A stretch of DNA of 64,000 bases from Thiodiazotropha sp040507005 (GTDB lineage Bacteria > Pseudomonadota > Gammaproteobacteria > Chromatiales > Chromatiaceae), in contig JBEVVS010000114.1 in the NCBI GenBank assembly GCA_040507005.1, positions 1-64,000 of the forward strand. The letters run 5' to 3'. The notes below the pieces were generated by a model, which worked only from the letters and a program-made list of their open reading frames with translations, did not search any database and was not told the DNA's origin. Each line of letters begins with the position of its first letter. The stretch's first letter is position 1. The position numbers and the translations under genes were made by a program. This document shows positions 43,111-52,242 of this stretch, piece after piece.

Positions 43111-43755
43111 TCAGAGGTAGAATACCGACTTAGTCATCAGTTTCGAGGTCAGCTTCATGGCTGCCTTGATTGGACCAGGCAGCTCCGCACCCCCCGCTTC
43201 CAGCGCCACCGTCGCGTGGTGGATCTCATCCTCTTTCATCTGTTCGAGTATGGCAAGGCTCTTCTGGTCCTGGGCCGGGATGCGGTTTATGTGTTCGTTC
43301 AAATGGGCTTCGACCTGGTGTTCGGTCTCCGCGACGAAGCCAAGACTCCATTTATCCCCTGCCAATCCGGCCGCTGCGCCGATCAGGAATGAGCCGGCAT
43401 ACCAGAACGGGTTGAGCAGGCTTTTCCTGTTATCCAGTTCATCGAGGCGGGTCTCGCACCAGGCCAGGTGGTCGTTTTCCTCTTGCGCCGCGCGCTCCAT
43501 GGTGTCGCGTATTTGCGGCAGTTTCGCGGTCAATGCCTGTCCCTGATAGAGGGCCTGGGCACAGACCTCGCCGGTATGGTTGATGCGCATAAGGCGAGCG
43601 GTCAGATCCCTCTCCTCTTCGCTCATCTCCACTTCCTCGAGGGCCTCGGCCGGGTTGCTCCGTTCGGTCACCTGAGGGCGTCCGAAGAGGGTGCGCAGGG
43701 CGCTATCGATGCCGATCATGACTTGGTCGGCAGCATTGAATTTTCGCTTGTTCAT
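43111..43755 (-). CDS. coq7: 3-demethoxyubiquinol 3-hydroxylase Coq7
   Basis: This 214-residue di-iron carboxylate enzyme hydroxylates the ring of demethoxyubiquinol at C6, the step done by UbiF in E. coli. Iron ligands are visible in MRINHTGEVCAQALY, AQEENDHLAWCETRL and EDEIHHATVALEAG. It is membrane-associated through amphipathic helices. With ubiH and ubiI at 27-29.5 kb, three ring hydroxylases are encoded in this window, though coq7 is not linked to them. It is a single gene near glcF. Confidence 0.94.
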   Translation of the reverse strand: MNKRKFNAADQVMIGIDSALRTLFGRPQVTERSNPAEALEEVEMSEEERDLTARLMRINHTGEVCAQALYQGQALTAKLPQIRDTMERAAQEENDHLAWCETRLDELDNRKSLLNPFWYAGSFLIGAAAGLAGDKWSLGFVAETEHQVEAHLNEHINRIPAQDQKSLAILEQMKEDEIHHATVALEAGGAELPGPIKAAMKLTSKLMTKSVFYL

Positions 43756-43815
43756 GATTAAACCTTAGCCTCTTTCTGCGCCGCGATACAACCGCAGTTT
43801 TTGCTTATTTGCCGA

Positions 43816-45045
43816 TCAGGCGGGCCATTGTCGATGGATGAGTTCGATGGGGTGCATGACCTGGACCTTCATTCCGGCCTCGGCGATAAGTTGGCGAAAT
43901 TGCATGCCGCAACCGGTATTGCTGGTGATCAATATCTCTGCTCGACAGGCCTTGAGTTGTTCGATCTTCGCCCTGCCTAACGCGCTGGAGAGAGAAGGTT
44001 GAGTGAAGATGTAACTCCCCGCGGCGCCACAACAGATTGTGTTGTCCGCCAGGGGAAAGATCTCCGCCACTGGGATGCGCCGCAACAGTCTCAGGCTGAG
44101 GTCATCCCGACAGCTGCAAGGGGCATGCACCGCCACCCGGCCAGCAAAGGGTCTCAGACTGGGTAGTTCGTGCTCCGGCAGGGAGAGCAGCAGTTCCGTC
44201 AGGCTCATGACGGGGATTTCGCTGGCATGCTGCTCGCGCAGTTCGAGCTCGCATGCGCTGCTGAGGGTGATCAGGGCCTGGGCCTGACTCTTTGCCGTCT
44301 GCTGCCGGTTGGTTGCGCAGAATTGTGCCGCCCTCTCCTGGAATCCATTGTGACGATGGATGGCGCCACAGCAGCATTGGGACTCGGGTATCTCCACCGC
44401 ATACCCGAGCCGGCGCAGCAGTGCCAGTCCGCTTTCGAGCAGGGGTTGTTCAACCTGGGTGGCGACGCAACCGGTGAAGAGTTGCAGCAGTCTTCCCCTG
44501 GGCAGATCAGCGGCATAGAGTCCCGCCGGGATGGGTGGTGCAGCGGCGAGCTGACCGCTCAATTGGGACAGACGGCCATAGCTCTCCGGCAGCAGTGCGG
44601 CAATGCCCTGGGAGATACCCATCTTTTGCAGTGGCCGGTAGCTGCGGCTGAGCCGCGCCAGTCGTTTGGGATCTGTCAATTGATCGAACAGCCAGCGCAG
44701 CAAGGGCCTGCCCCGCTTGCGTTTGGCAATCAGCGTGCGGCTGCCGTCCAGCAGCTGCCCGTATTTGACCCCCGAGGGACAGACGGATTCACAACGCCGG
44801 CAGCCAAGGCAGCGGTCCAGGTGGGTTTCGATGCTTGTGTCGAGATCGAGTTCGCCCGTTGCCAGGGCCTGCATCAGACTGATGCGGCCACGGGGTGAGT
44901 CAGCCTCGTTGGCGAGCAGCTGATAGGTTGGGCACTCGGGGAGGCAGAGGCCGCACTTTACACAGCGGTCCGCTTCGGTCAGCAGCTGTTCTGGAGTCAC
45001 GGTTTGATCGCGTGGAGCCGGAATTGATGAAACAGGCCCTATCAT
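43816..45045 (-). CDS. glcF: Glycolate oxidase iron-sulfur subunit (GlcF-like)
   Basis: This 409-residue protein has two 4Fe-4S ferredoxin motifs, CVKCGLCLPECPTY (about residue 32) and CLGCRRCESVCPSG (about residue 82), followed by two CCG domains with QCCCGAIHRH and TICCGAAGSY. This is the GlcF/HdrB-like layout of the electron-transfer subunit of glycolate oxidase. The partners glcD and glcE are not next to it: upstream is a divergent ferredoxin, downstream coq7. The assignment to glycolate oxidase instead of another FAD-linked oxidase depends on finding those partners elsewhere. Confidence 0.83.
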   Translation of the reverse strand: MIGPVSSIPAPRDQTVTPEQLLTEADRCVKCGLCLPECPTYQLLANEADSPRGRISLMQALATGELDLDTSIETHLDRCLGCRRCESVCPSGVKYGQLLDGSRTLIAKRKRGRPLLRWLFDQLTDPKRLARLSRSYRPLQKMGISQGIAALLPESYGRLSQLSGQLAAAPPIPAGLYAADLPRGRLLQLFTGCVATQVEQPLLESGLALLRRLGYAVEIPESQCCCGAIHRHNGFQERAAQFCATNRQQTAKSQAQALITLSSACELELREQHASEIPVMSLTELLLSLPEHELPSLRPFAGRVAVHAPCSCRDDLSLRLLRRIPVAEIFPLADNTICCGAAGSYIFTQPSLSSALGRAKIEQLKACRAEILITSNTGCGMQFRQLIAEAGMKVQVMHPIELIHRQWPA

Positions 45046-45119
45046 AACGGTTAATCACCGTTGTATCATCGCCAACAGGCCTTTATGAGTGATTTTTTTT
45101 TAAGTTACACTATGCCTCC

Positions 45120-45431
45120 ATGTCCTACTATCGCCACCATCTCTTCTTCTGTGTGAATGAACGCAGCGACGGCCGCCCCCACTGTGCCCAGCATGGGGCG
45201 AAGGCGATGCGTGACTACCTCAAGGGGCGGATCAAGGCCATGGGTCTCGCGGGGTCCGGCGGGGTCAGGGTGAATACCGCCGGCTGTCTCGACCGTTGCG
45301 ACAAAGGACCGGTGCTGGTGGTCTATCCCGAAGCGGTCTGGTATACCTTCGTGGATCATGAGGATCTGGAAGAGATCCTGCAATCCCATCTGATCGAGGG
45401 CAGGGTGGTTGAGCGTCTGCTGATCGATTGA
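45120..45431 (+). CDS. Thioredoxin-like [2Fe-2S] ferredoxin
   Basis: This 103-residue protein has four cysteines at 11, 22, 56 and 60 (LFFCVNER, RPHCAQHG, NTAGCLDRCDKGP), the spacing of the thioredoxin-like [2Fe-2S] ferredoxins related to NuoE and Shethna proteins. It would carry electrons in the cytoplasm. Partner enzyme is unknown. It is divergent from glcF, 74 bases away, so they may share control, but this is inference. Confidence 0.85.
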   Translation: MSYYRHHLFFCVNERSDGRPHCAQHGAKAMRDYLKGRIKAMGLAGSGGVRVNTAGCLDRCDKGPVLVVYPEAVWYTFVDHEDLEEILQSHLIEGRVVERLLID

Positions 45432-45714
45432 GGATCAGACCCGCTGGATATGTGATTCCTGTCAGGATCGGGTGATTGATTACTAAAGAGGCGGGGAGAG
45501 CTGCCGCTAGTTTACTGACCCTGTGATCACTGGGACCATGGGTCGTTTTTGGTTCCTTGGTAAAAAGCGTGAAGTGCGTTGGTATTGAGGAGAAAAAACA
45601 GCCGGGTGATTGCTTATAATCACTTGCAATACCCGATTGATTGTATACTATTAAGAAATTAGTCTAAGTTTCTGCCCTTAATGGACTGTTTCCTATGGGA
45701 TTTTGGAGTTTGCC

Positions 45715-47472
45715 ATGTCAGGTCTAGCCCGCTTATTAACTGCCCTTTCTCTGATCCTGCTGCTCGCTGCCTGTGGCGGTGGCGATCCGGATGTGCCTTG
45801 GGATTCATCCACAACGGCAGATGGCGACACGATCGACGATGCCGGCACGACAGGTGCAGATATCTTCATCGGCAGCGGTTCAGGAAGCGCTTTCAACGCG
45901 GGTACCCTGGATATCGCGGTGACATCACTCGCGGCGGGCGGTCAGACCACGGTCTCGGCAACCCTTGCCGACTCCGCGGGCAATCTCTATCAGAATGATG
46001 CCAGTGTTGCCTTCAATACCGATTGCTTCTCCACCGGCTTGGCGACGATCGATACCCCTGTGGAGTCTGTCGGGGGTGTGGTGACAGCCACCTATGTGGC
46101 CCAGGGCTGTTCCGGGGCGGACACCGTGCGGGCCACGGTTACCGTCAATGGGGAGACCACCACAGCGACCGGCACCATCAATGTCCAGCCCGCCGAGATC
46201 GGCTCCATGGAGTTCGTCTCTGCGGAACCGGCCCTCATCGGCCTGCGCGGCGTCGGTCTGACCGAGGTCTCCCGGGTCTCCTTCAGGGTGTTGGATCAGA
46301 ACGGCAATCCGGTGCCTCAGCAGCGGGTCAATTTCTCCCTGAGCACCGATGTGGGCGGGGCGAACATTCCGGCAGGGGCCGAAACCGCCGTCAGCGATAC
46401 CAATGGCCTGGTCGGCACCGATGTCAAGTCCGGCACCATCCCCACCGCGGTGCGGGTCACGGCGTCCCTGGACGCCAATTCCCTGATCTCCACCCAGTCC
46501 GATGGCCTCACCATCTCCACCGGCATTTCCGATCAGAACAGTTTCTCTTTGAGCACCGAGGTCTTCAATCCGGAGGCTTGGGCGTATGACGGTGAAGAGG
46601 TCGCACTCACGGTGCATGCCGCTGACCACTTCAACAATCCGGTGCCCGATGGCGCAGCGGTCTACTTCACCACGGAAGGGGGACAGATCCAGTCCCAATG
46701 CCAGATCGAGGATGGCAGCTGCAGTGTCGCCTGGACCAGCTCGAATCCCAGGCCCCAGGAGGATGATGTGCCCGGGGGCATGGCGGGTCGGATAACGCTC
46801 CTCGCCACCATGCTCGGTGAAGAGAGCTTCATCGACAGCAACGGCAACGGCGTGCTGAATCTCAACGATCCTGTATTTTCCAACATCCCCGAGGCCTTCC
46901 GGGATGACAACGAGGACGATATCAAACATCCCACCCACGAGGAGTTCGTGGACTTCAACACCAACGGTGTCTACGACGATGCCAACGCCGATACCGACTA
47001 CAACGGCGTACTCTGCTGTGATACGGCGGCGGTGACCGCGGCGGAAGCGGCAGTGGCTGCCGGTGATGATCCGGGGGTCTGCTTCGGTGTGACACCCATT
47101 ACATCACCGGTCTGTAGCGCTGAGAAGAATATCAACGTGCGCGATGACATCGTCATGATCATGTCTGAGAGTTTTGCCACGATCACTCAAGTCTCCGGCA
47201 CGGTGGCACCAGGCTCTTCAGTTACATTCGAAATCGTGGGTGCTCAAACCGGACAGATCATGCCTGCGGAGACAAGCATTACGGCCACACTCGTGCAAGG
47301 CAATATAAGAGACTCCTACTCTGTGCCGAATACCAACTTCAATGCCCGCTTGAATGACCGGTTAGGCTCTGACCTCTTCACTTTTGTTATTCCGGGGGAT
47401 GGAATAGGCCCGTTTACCCTGTTAGTGACAACGCCAAAGGGTAATGTCACCAGGTTGGATGTCAGTCTTTAA
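45715..47472 (+). CDS. Bacterial Ig-like (Big_1 type) domain lipoprotein
   Basis: The protein has about 585 residues. The signal peptide ends in a lipobox, LILLLAAC, with the acylated cysteine at residue 20. There follow several Ig-like repeats with phrases typical of invasin/Big_1 domains, such as VSFRVLDQNGNPVPQQRVNF and AADHFNNPVPDGAAVYFTT. A calcium-site-like acidic stretch is at about residues 375-430 (DSNGNGVLNLNDP; DFNTNGVYDD). ATG 45715 has GGAG upstream. It is probably outer-membrane or surface located; the function is unknown. It is a single gene with no secretion partner beside it. Confidence 0.83.
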   Translation: MSGLARLLTALSLILLLAACGGGDPDVPWDSSTTADGDTIDDAGTTGADIFIGSGSGSAFNAGTLDIAVTSLAAGGQTTVSATLADSAGNLYQNDASVAFNTDCFSTGLATIDTPVESVGGVVTATYVAQGCSGADTVRATVTVNGETTTATGTINVQPAEIGSMEFVSAEPALIGLRGVGLTEVSRVSFRVLDQNGNPVPQQRVNFSLSTDVGGANIPAGAETAVSDTNGLVGTDVKSGTIPTAVRVTASLDANSLISTQSDGLTISTGISDQNSFSLSTEVFNPEAWAYDGEEVALTVHAADHFNNPVPDGAAVYFTTEGGQIQSQCQIEDGSCSVAWTSSNPRPQEDDVPGGMAGRITLLATMLGEESFIDSNGNGVLNLNDPVFSNIPEAFRDDNEDDIKHPTHEEFVDFNTNGVYDDANADTDYNGVLCCDTAAVTAAEAAVAAGDDPGVCFGVTPITSPVCSAEKNINVRDDIVMIMSESFATITQVSGTVAPGSSVTFEIVGAQTGQIMPAETSITATLVQGNIRDSYSVPNTNFNARLNDRLGSDLFTFVIPGDGIGPFTLLVTTPKGNVTRLDVSL

Positions 47473-47538
47473 TTCACTATTGGAATAGTCAATCGGACCT
47501 GTTTAGACCCTATCAGACACTGAGAAACATCACATCTT

Positions 47539-47575
47539 GAATCAGCGGCTCCCCGTCAATGGGGAGCCTGATTCT
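47539..47575 (+). terminator. Hairpin after the Ig-like lipoprotein gene
   Basis: An 8-bp stem, 47547-47554 with 47561-47568, extends outward by about six more pairs across a small bulge. A T-run (TTTTTT) appears about ten bases after the stem and not right after it. It sits 67 bases after the stop at 47472 and may end that transcript. Confidence 0.45.
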
Positions 47576-47721
47576 CAGCTGCGTTTTTTCAACCCTGCCT
47601 TTGGCTACAGGATGGGTATGCGGTTTCAATCTCCGCCACTCGAGCTTGACGCTCATCCTTCGCAACGCCACAATGCCCCGATCTTCCCCCGTCCACAGGG
47701 ACTTCCGTTTAGAAGGCTTAA

Positions 47722-48537
47722 GTGAACAGCGACGAACCACTGGTCAAAATCCGCAACCTGCACTTCTCCCATGGGGACAGGGCCATCTTCAATGGTGTGG
47801 ATATCGATATCCCCCAGGGCAGGGTGACCGCCATCATGGGGCCCAGCGGTACCGGTAAGACCACGCTGTTGAAACTGATCGGCGGGCAACTGCGTCCCAG
47901 TCAGGGTAGCATCGAGGTGGATGGTCAGAATGTCCACCAGCTCTCCCGCAAGGAGCTCTATCGGCTGCGCATGCGCATGGGCATGCTGTTTCAGAGCGGC
48001 GCCCTGCTCACCGATCTCACCGTCTATGACAACGTCGCCTATCCCCTGCGGGAACATACCGACCTGCCGGAGTCGATGATTCGACGTCTGGTGCTGATGA
48101 AGTTGGAGGCGGTGGGCCTGAGGGGCGCCCGGGATCTGATGCCCTCGGAACTCTCCGGCGGCATGGCGCGCCGGGTGGCCCTGGCCCGGGCCATCGCCCT
48201 CGATCCGATGATGGTGATGTACGACGAGCCCTTTACCGGCCAGGATCCGATCTCCATGGGGGTGCTGGCGCAGCTTGTGCGGCGTCTCAACGACGCGGCC
48301 CGGCTCACCAGCGTGCTGGTCTCCCACGATGTTGAGGAGACCGCAGGCATTTCCGATATGATCTATGTCCTGTCCGGCGGCAAGGTGATCGAGTCGGGTA
48401 CCCCGGCGGCATTGGGTATGTCCCAATCCCCCGCGGTGAAACAGTTCATGGGCGGCCTGCCCGACGGCCCGGTCCACTTTCACTATTCAGCGCCGGCGCT
48501 GAATGATGATCTGCTGAGCATGCGGGGGGCGAAATAG
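47722..48537 (+). CDS. mlaF: Phospholipid ABC transporter ATP-binding protein MlaF
   Basis: This 271-residue ATPase powers the Mla system, which keeps the outer membrane asymmetric by moving phospholipids. The Walker A is MGPSGTGKTTLLKL, the signature LSGGMARRVALARA, the Walker B MVMYDEP. The GTG start gives the standard N-terminus. It shares one base with mlaE and heads mlaF-mlaE-mlaD-mlaB. Confidence 0.95.
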   Translation: MNSDEPLVKIRNLHFSHGDRAIFNGVDIDIPQGRVTAIMGPSGTGKTTLLKLIGGQLRPSQGSIEVDGQNVHQLSRKELYRLRMRMGMLFQSGALLTDLTVYDNVAYPLREHTDLPESMIRRLVLMKLEAVGLRGARDLMPSELSGGMARRVALARAIALDPMMVMYDEPFTGQDPISMGVLAQLVRRLNDAARLTSVLVSHDVEETAGISDMIYVLSGGKVIESGTPAALGMSQSPAVKQFMGGLPDGPVHFHYSAPALNDDLLSMRGAK

Positions 48538-49316
48538 TGCTCGATGCCCTGGCTCGCTTTGGCCGCGTTGGACTGGCGGCGTTGGAACGTCTCGGTCGCG
48601 GACACCTGTTGCTGATCCAGATTCTCGCGGGGATCACCAGCCTGCTGCCCAGGTTGGGGCTGCTGATCACGCAACTGCACAGTATCGGTGTGCGCACGAC
48701 CACGATCATCGTTGTCTCCGGCCTGTTCGTCGGCATGGTGCTCGGCTTGCAGGGCTATTATGTGCTGTCGCAATTTGCCGCCGAGGACAGTCTCGGGGTG
48801 ATGGTCGCCGCTTCCCTGGTGCGGGAACTGGGTCCGGTGGTGACCGCCCTGCTGTTCGCCGGACGCGCCGGTTCAGCCCTCACCGCGGAGATCGGTCTGA
48901 TGAAGGCCACCGAGCAGCTCTCCGGCCTGGAGATGATGGCGGTGGACCCCATTCGCCGCATCCTGTCGCCACGCTTTTACGCCGGATTTATCTCGATGCC
49001 GTTACTCGCGGCGATGTTCAGCGCAGTCGGTATCATCGGCGGCTACTTTGTCAGCGTGGGGCTGTTGGGGGTGGACGAGGGCGCCTTCTGGAGCCAGATG
49101 CAGGCCAAGATCGACTGGAACGAGGATATCATCAACGGGGTGATCAAGAGTCTGGTATTCGGCTTTGTCTGTACCTGGATCGCCCTGTTTCAGGGATATG
49201 ACACCATCCCAACCTCAGCCGGTGTCAGTCAGTCGACTACCCGTACCGTGGTCCATTCCGCATTGGCGGTACTGATACTGGATTTCGTTCTTACAGCACT
49301 GATGTTCGGAGAATAG
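48537..49316 (+). CDS. mlaE: Phospholipid ABC transporter permease MlaE
   Basis: This 259-residue inner-membrane permease of the MlaE/YrbE family has five or six helices. LVRELGPVVTALLFAGRAGSA, with EIGLMKATEQ after it, is the diagnostic segment. It forms the membrane core of MlaFEDB. The GTG start overlaps the mlaF stop by one base. Confidence 0.95.
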   Translation: MLDALARFGRVGLAALERLGRGHLLLIQILAGITSLLPRLGLLITQLHSIGVRTTTIIVVSGLFVGMVLGLQGYYVLSQFAAEDSLGVMVAASLVRELGPVVTALLFAGRAGSALTAEIGLMKATEQLSGLEMMAVDPIRRILSPRFYAGFISMPLLAAMFSAVGIIGGYFVSVGLLGVDEGAFWSQMQAKIDWNEDIINGVIKSLVFGFVCTWIALFQGYDTIPTSAGVSQSTTRTVVHSALAVLILDFVLTALMFGE

Positions 49317-49318
49317 TC

Positions 49319-49798
49319 ATGAATACAAGAGGAATGGAGATAATCGTTGGCGCCTTCATGGCCGCCGGACTGGTTGCGCTGTTTTTTCTCGCCATGCAGG
49401 TGAGTAATCTGGCCAGCATAACTGCCAGCGAAGGTTATGAAGTGAAGGCCCGGTTCGATAATATCGGCGGTCTCAAGGTGAGATCCCCCGTCTCCATGGC
49501 AGGGGTGCGGATCGGCCGGGTGGTCGCTATCGTTTATGACCAGGAGAGCTTTGAAGCCGTGGTTACAATGTCAATCGATCCGGCTTATAGTAAGATTCCG
49601 GATGACAGTATCGCCAAGATCTATACCTCCGGACTGTTGGGTGAGCAATATGTCGGGCTCGATCCCGGGGGCAGTCTGGAGAGCCTGCAGGGTGGCAGTG
49701 AATTGATGATGACCCAATCCGCTTTGGTATTGGAGGAGATAATCGGTCAATTTCTGTTCAGCAAGGCTGAAGAAAACGCGATCAAGGATGAGTTATAG
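49319..49798 (+). CDS. mlaD: MCE-domain lipid-binding protein MlaD
   Basis: This 159-residue protein has one N-terminal membrane helix (about residues 8-28) and one MCE domain (YEVKARFDNIGGLKVRSPVSMAGVRIG), ending with a helix region that forms the pore of the hexamer. It receives lipid in the periplasm. It is two bases after mlaE and three before mlaB. The gene normally next, mlaC, is absent. Confidence 0.95.
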   Translation: MNTRGMEIIVGAFMAAGLVALFFLAMQVSNLASITASEGYEVKARFDNIGGLKVRSPVSMAGVRIGRVVAIVYDQESFEAVVTMSIDPAYSKIPDDSIAKIYTSGLLGEQYVGLDPGGSLESLQGGSELMMTQSALVLEEIIGQFLFSKAEENAIKDEL

Positions 49799-49801
49799 CC
49801 T

Positions 49802-50104
49802 ATGAGTATCACAAAAGTCGAACGGGATGGAGCATTCCGTTTTCATGTTCAGGGAGATATGACATTCGCCAGTGTCAAAGGACTGCTGCAACGCTCCGAT
49901 GAGCTCTTCTCCACGGTCAAGGAGTTGGAGGTGGATCTCTCTCAGGTGGATCATGCAGATAGCGCTGGATTGGCGTTGGTGCTGGAATGGATGGCGCAAG
50001 CAGCCGAGCGGAACGCCAAGATTGTATTCACCGGCGTACCGGAATCGATGCTCTCCATTGCCCGCCTGTGCCAGGTCGAATCCCTGCTGGATGGGTGCAG
50101 TTGA
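49802..50104 (+). CDS. mlaB: STAS-domain protein MlaB
   Basis: This 100-residue STAS-domain protein has the motif VDHADSAGLALVLEW, with the serine of the STAS loop, and binds MlaF to stabilise the complex. It follows mlaD by three bases, taking the place that mlaC normally has between them. It is last in the operon. Confidence 0.9.
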   Translation: MSITKVERDGAFRFHVQGDMTFASVKGLLQRSDELFSTVKELEVDLSQVDHADSAGLALVLEWMAQAAERNAKIVFTGVPESMLSIARLCQVESLLDGCS

Positions 50105-50329
50105 AGCATGAAATTAAGAATGTAGTGGCATAGTCGCTGTTTTTTTATATAATTAGGTCTTGAATTATGATCAAATTTCGGATTGAATAATCAGTCCTAT
50201 CCAGATGCCCCCCTCGATTTGTCTTACAAGCTTGTCTCACGGTGCCGTTCTGGATTCATAACGAGATATTAAAATGCGGGATGATTCCGCACTGCAATCC
50301 CCGATCATTCAGTTGGAGATCCTCAATCT

Positions 50330-50656
50330 ATGAGTGAGCAGATTGTTCATGTAACAGACGATTCCTTTGAATCGGAAGTGCTTCAGTCAAATCAGCCTGT
50401 GCTGATCGACTACTGGGCCGAATGGTGCGGTCCGTGCAAGATGATTGCACCGGTACTGGATGATATTGCCAGCGAGTACGACGGCAAACTGAAGGTGGTC
50501 AAACTGAACATTGATGAGAATCCCAATACACCACCCCGCTACGGCATACGTGGAATTCCTACGTTAATGCTGTTTAAAGATGGTGAAGTGGAGGCGACGA
50601 AAGTGGGCGCCGTCTCAAAATCTCAACTCGTGGCTTTTATCGATAGTAACCTTTAA
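50330..50656 (+). CDS. trxA: Thioredoxin
   Basis: This 108-residue thioredoxin has the active site WAEWCGPCKM (Cys 33 and 36 or close), the cis-proline in GIRGIPTLMLF and an otherwise standard fold. It reduces protein disulfides with NADPH through thioredoxin reductase. A small palindrome (TGCGG and CCGCA) lies in the leader at about 50275-50292. The next gene is rho, as in E. coli. Confidence 0.97.
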   Translation: MSEQIVHVTDDSFESEVLQSNQPVLIDYWAEWCGPCKMIAPVLDDIASEYDGKLKVVKLNIDENPNTPPRYGIRGIPTLMLFKDGEVEATKVGAVSKSQLVAFIDSNL

Positions 50657-50829
50657 CAATCTCAGGCGCCGGACGTGCCATCGCTGTCTGCCAAACACAG
50701 TTCTCTGTAGACCACCCCGTTTCGTTCTGGTAGCGCCTGATTAGCAAATCAACCAAGAATCTCAAATTGCCCTGTGTGGCCGAACTCCCTTCAAACAATA
50801 TCCCAAAACAGAACAACCCCTGAAAAATT

Positions 50830-52086
50830 ATGAATCTCACTGAACTCAAGAAAAAGCCAGTCTCCGACCTGGCTCAGCTCGCCACCGAAATGAAAATCGA
50901 GGGTATGGCGCGGACCCGAAAACAGGATCTGATATTTGCCATTCTCAAGGCGCATGCAAAGAAAGGCGAAAGTATTTTTGGTGATGGGGTATTGGAGATT
51001 CTGCAGGATGGATTCGGCTTTCTACGCTCAGCAGATAGCTCCTATCTTGCCGGACCTGATGATATCTATGTCTCTCCGAGTCAGATCCGACGCTTCAGTC
51101 TGCGTACCGGCGATACCATTTCAGGCAAGATTCGGCCACCTAAGGATGGTGAACGCTACTTTGCATTGCTCAAGGTCGATGAGATCAACTACGACAAACC
51201 GGAAAATGCCAAGAGTAAGATTCTTTTCGAAAATTTCACCCCCCTGTTCGCCAACCAGCGTTTTCACCTGGAGATAGGCAACGGCAGTACCGAGGACATC
51301 ACCGCCCGTACCATCGATCTCTGCGCCCCCATCGGTAAGGGGCAGCGCGGTCTGATCGTCTCCCCGCCAAAAGCGGGTAAGACCATGATGTTGCAGAATA
51401 TCGCCCAGTCCATCACCCACAACCATCCCGAATGTTACGTCATGGTGTTGCTCATCGACGAACGTCCGGAAGAGGTGACCGAAATGGCCCGCTCCGTGAG
51501 GGGTGAGGTGATCTCCAGTACCTTCGACGAGCCCGCAACCAGACATGTGCAGGTCGCTGAAATGGTCATCGAAAAGGCCAAGCGACTGGTGGAACATAAA
51601 CACGATGTGGTGATCCTGCTGGATTCGATCACCCGTCTCGCACGGGCCTACAATACCGTCGTGCCCTCCTCCGGCAAGGTCTTGACCGGTGGTGTCGATG
51701 CCAATGCACTGCACCGGCCGAAGCGCTTCTTCGGCGCCGCACGGAATGTGGAAGAGGGCGGCTCCCTGACGATCCTGGCCACCGCCCTGGTGGATACGGG
51801 ATCACGCATGGATGACGTGATTTACGAAGAGTTCAAGGGAACAGGCAATATGGAGGTTCATCTGGACCGGCGTATTGCAGAGAAGCGCATCTTCCCGGCG
51901 ATCAATATCAATCGTTCCGGCACCCGTCGGGAGGAGCTGTTGATGAAGCCGGATGAGTTGCAGAAGATGTGGATTCTGAGGAAGATCCTCCACCCCATGG
52001 ATGAACTTGCCGCCATGGAGTTTCTCTATGACAAGTTGAAGGTGAGCAAGACCAACGACGAATTTTTCGATGCCATGAAGGGTTAG
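50830..52086 (+). CDS. rho: Transcription termination factor Rho
   Basis: This 418-residue hexameric RNA helicase has an N-terminal helical domain, an RNA-binding OSB fold (residues 50-120) and an ATPase with Walker A GLIVSPPKAGKTMML and the R-loop region GGVDANALHRPKRFFGAARN. Length and motifs match E. coli Rho (419). The 173-base gap after trxA probably includes the rho leader; in E. coli rho is self-regulated there, and whether this holds here is unknown. Confidence 0.98.
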   Translation: MNLTELKKKPVSDLAQLATEMKIEGMARTRKQDLIFAILKAHAKKGESIFGDGVLEILQDGFGFLRSADSSYLAGPDDIYVSPSQIRRFSLRTGDTISGKIRPPKDGERYFALLKVDEINYDKPENAKSKILFENFTPLFANQRFHLEIGNGSTEDITARTIDLCAPIGKGQRGLIVSPPKAGKTMMLQNIAQSITHNHPECYVMVLLIDERPEEVTEMARSVRGEVISSTFDEPATRHVQVAEMVIEKAKRLVEHKHDVVILLDSITRLARAYNTVVPSSGKVLTGGVDANALHRPKRFFGAARNVEEGGSLTILATALVDTGSRMDDVIYEEFKGTGNMEVHLDRRIAEKRIFPAININRSGTRREELLMKPDELQKMWILRKILHPMDELAAMEFLYDKLKVSKTNDEFFDAMKG

Positions 52087-52242
52087 CTTCAAAAGCCACC
52101 CACTCCCTCTCGATAGCATGCATAAGGCTGTTTAGCAGGATGCGGTTCACCCCAGGGTAACCGGTCTGCTGCCTGGGGATGCGTTTCTCCCAAGAACCGG
52201 TTACATTGTCTGCAAGCTAATCAGCTCCCGAAAGTAGAAACA

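Noticed and set aside
45925..46938. A 337-codon open frame on the minus strand inside the Ig-like lipoprotein gene
   Set aside because: It is histidine/glycine/arginine-rich antisense noise in a GC-rich gene; the plus-strand product has a signal peptide, lipobox and domain repeats.
47653..48483. A 276-codon open frame on the minus strand across mlaF
   Set aside because: The opposite strand encodes an intact ABC ATPase with all motifs; the antisense product shows no recognisable domain.
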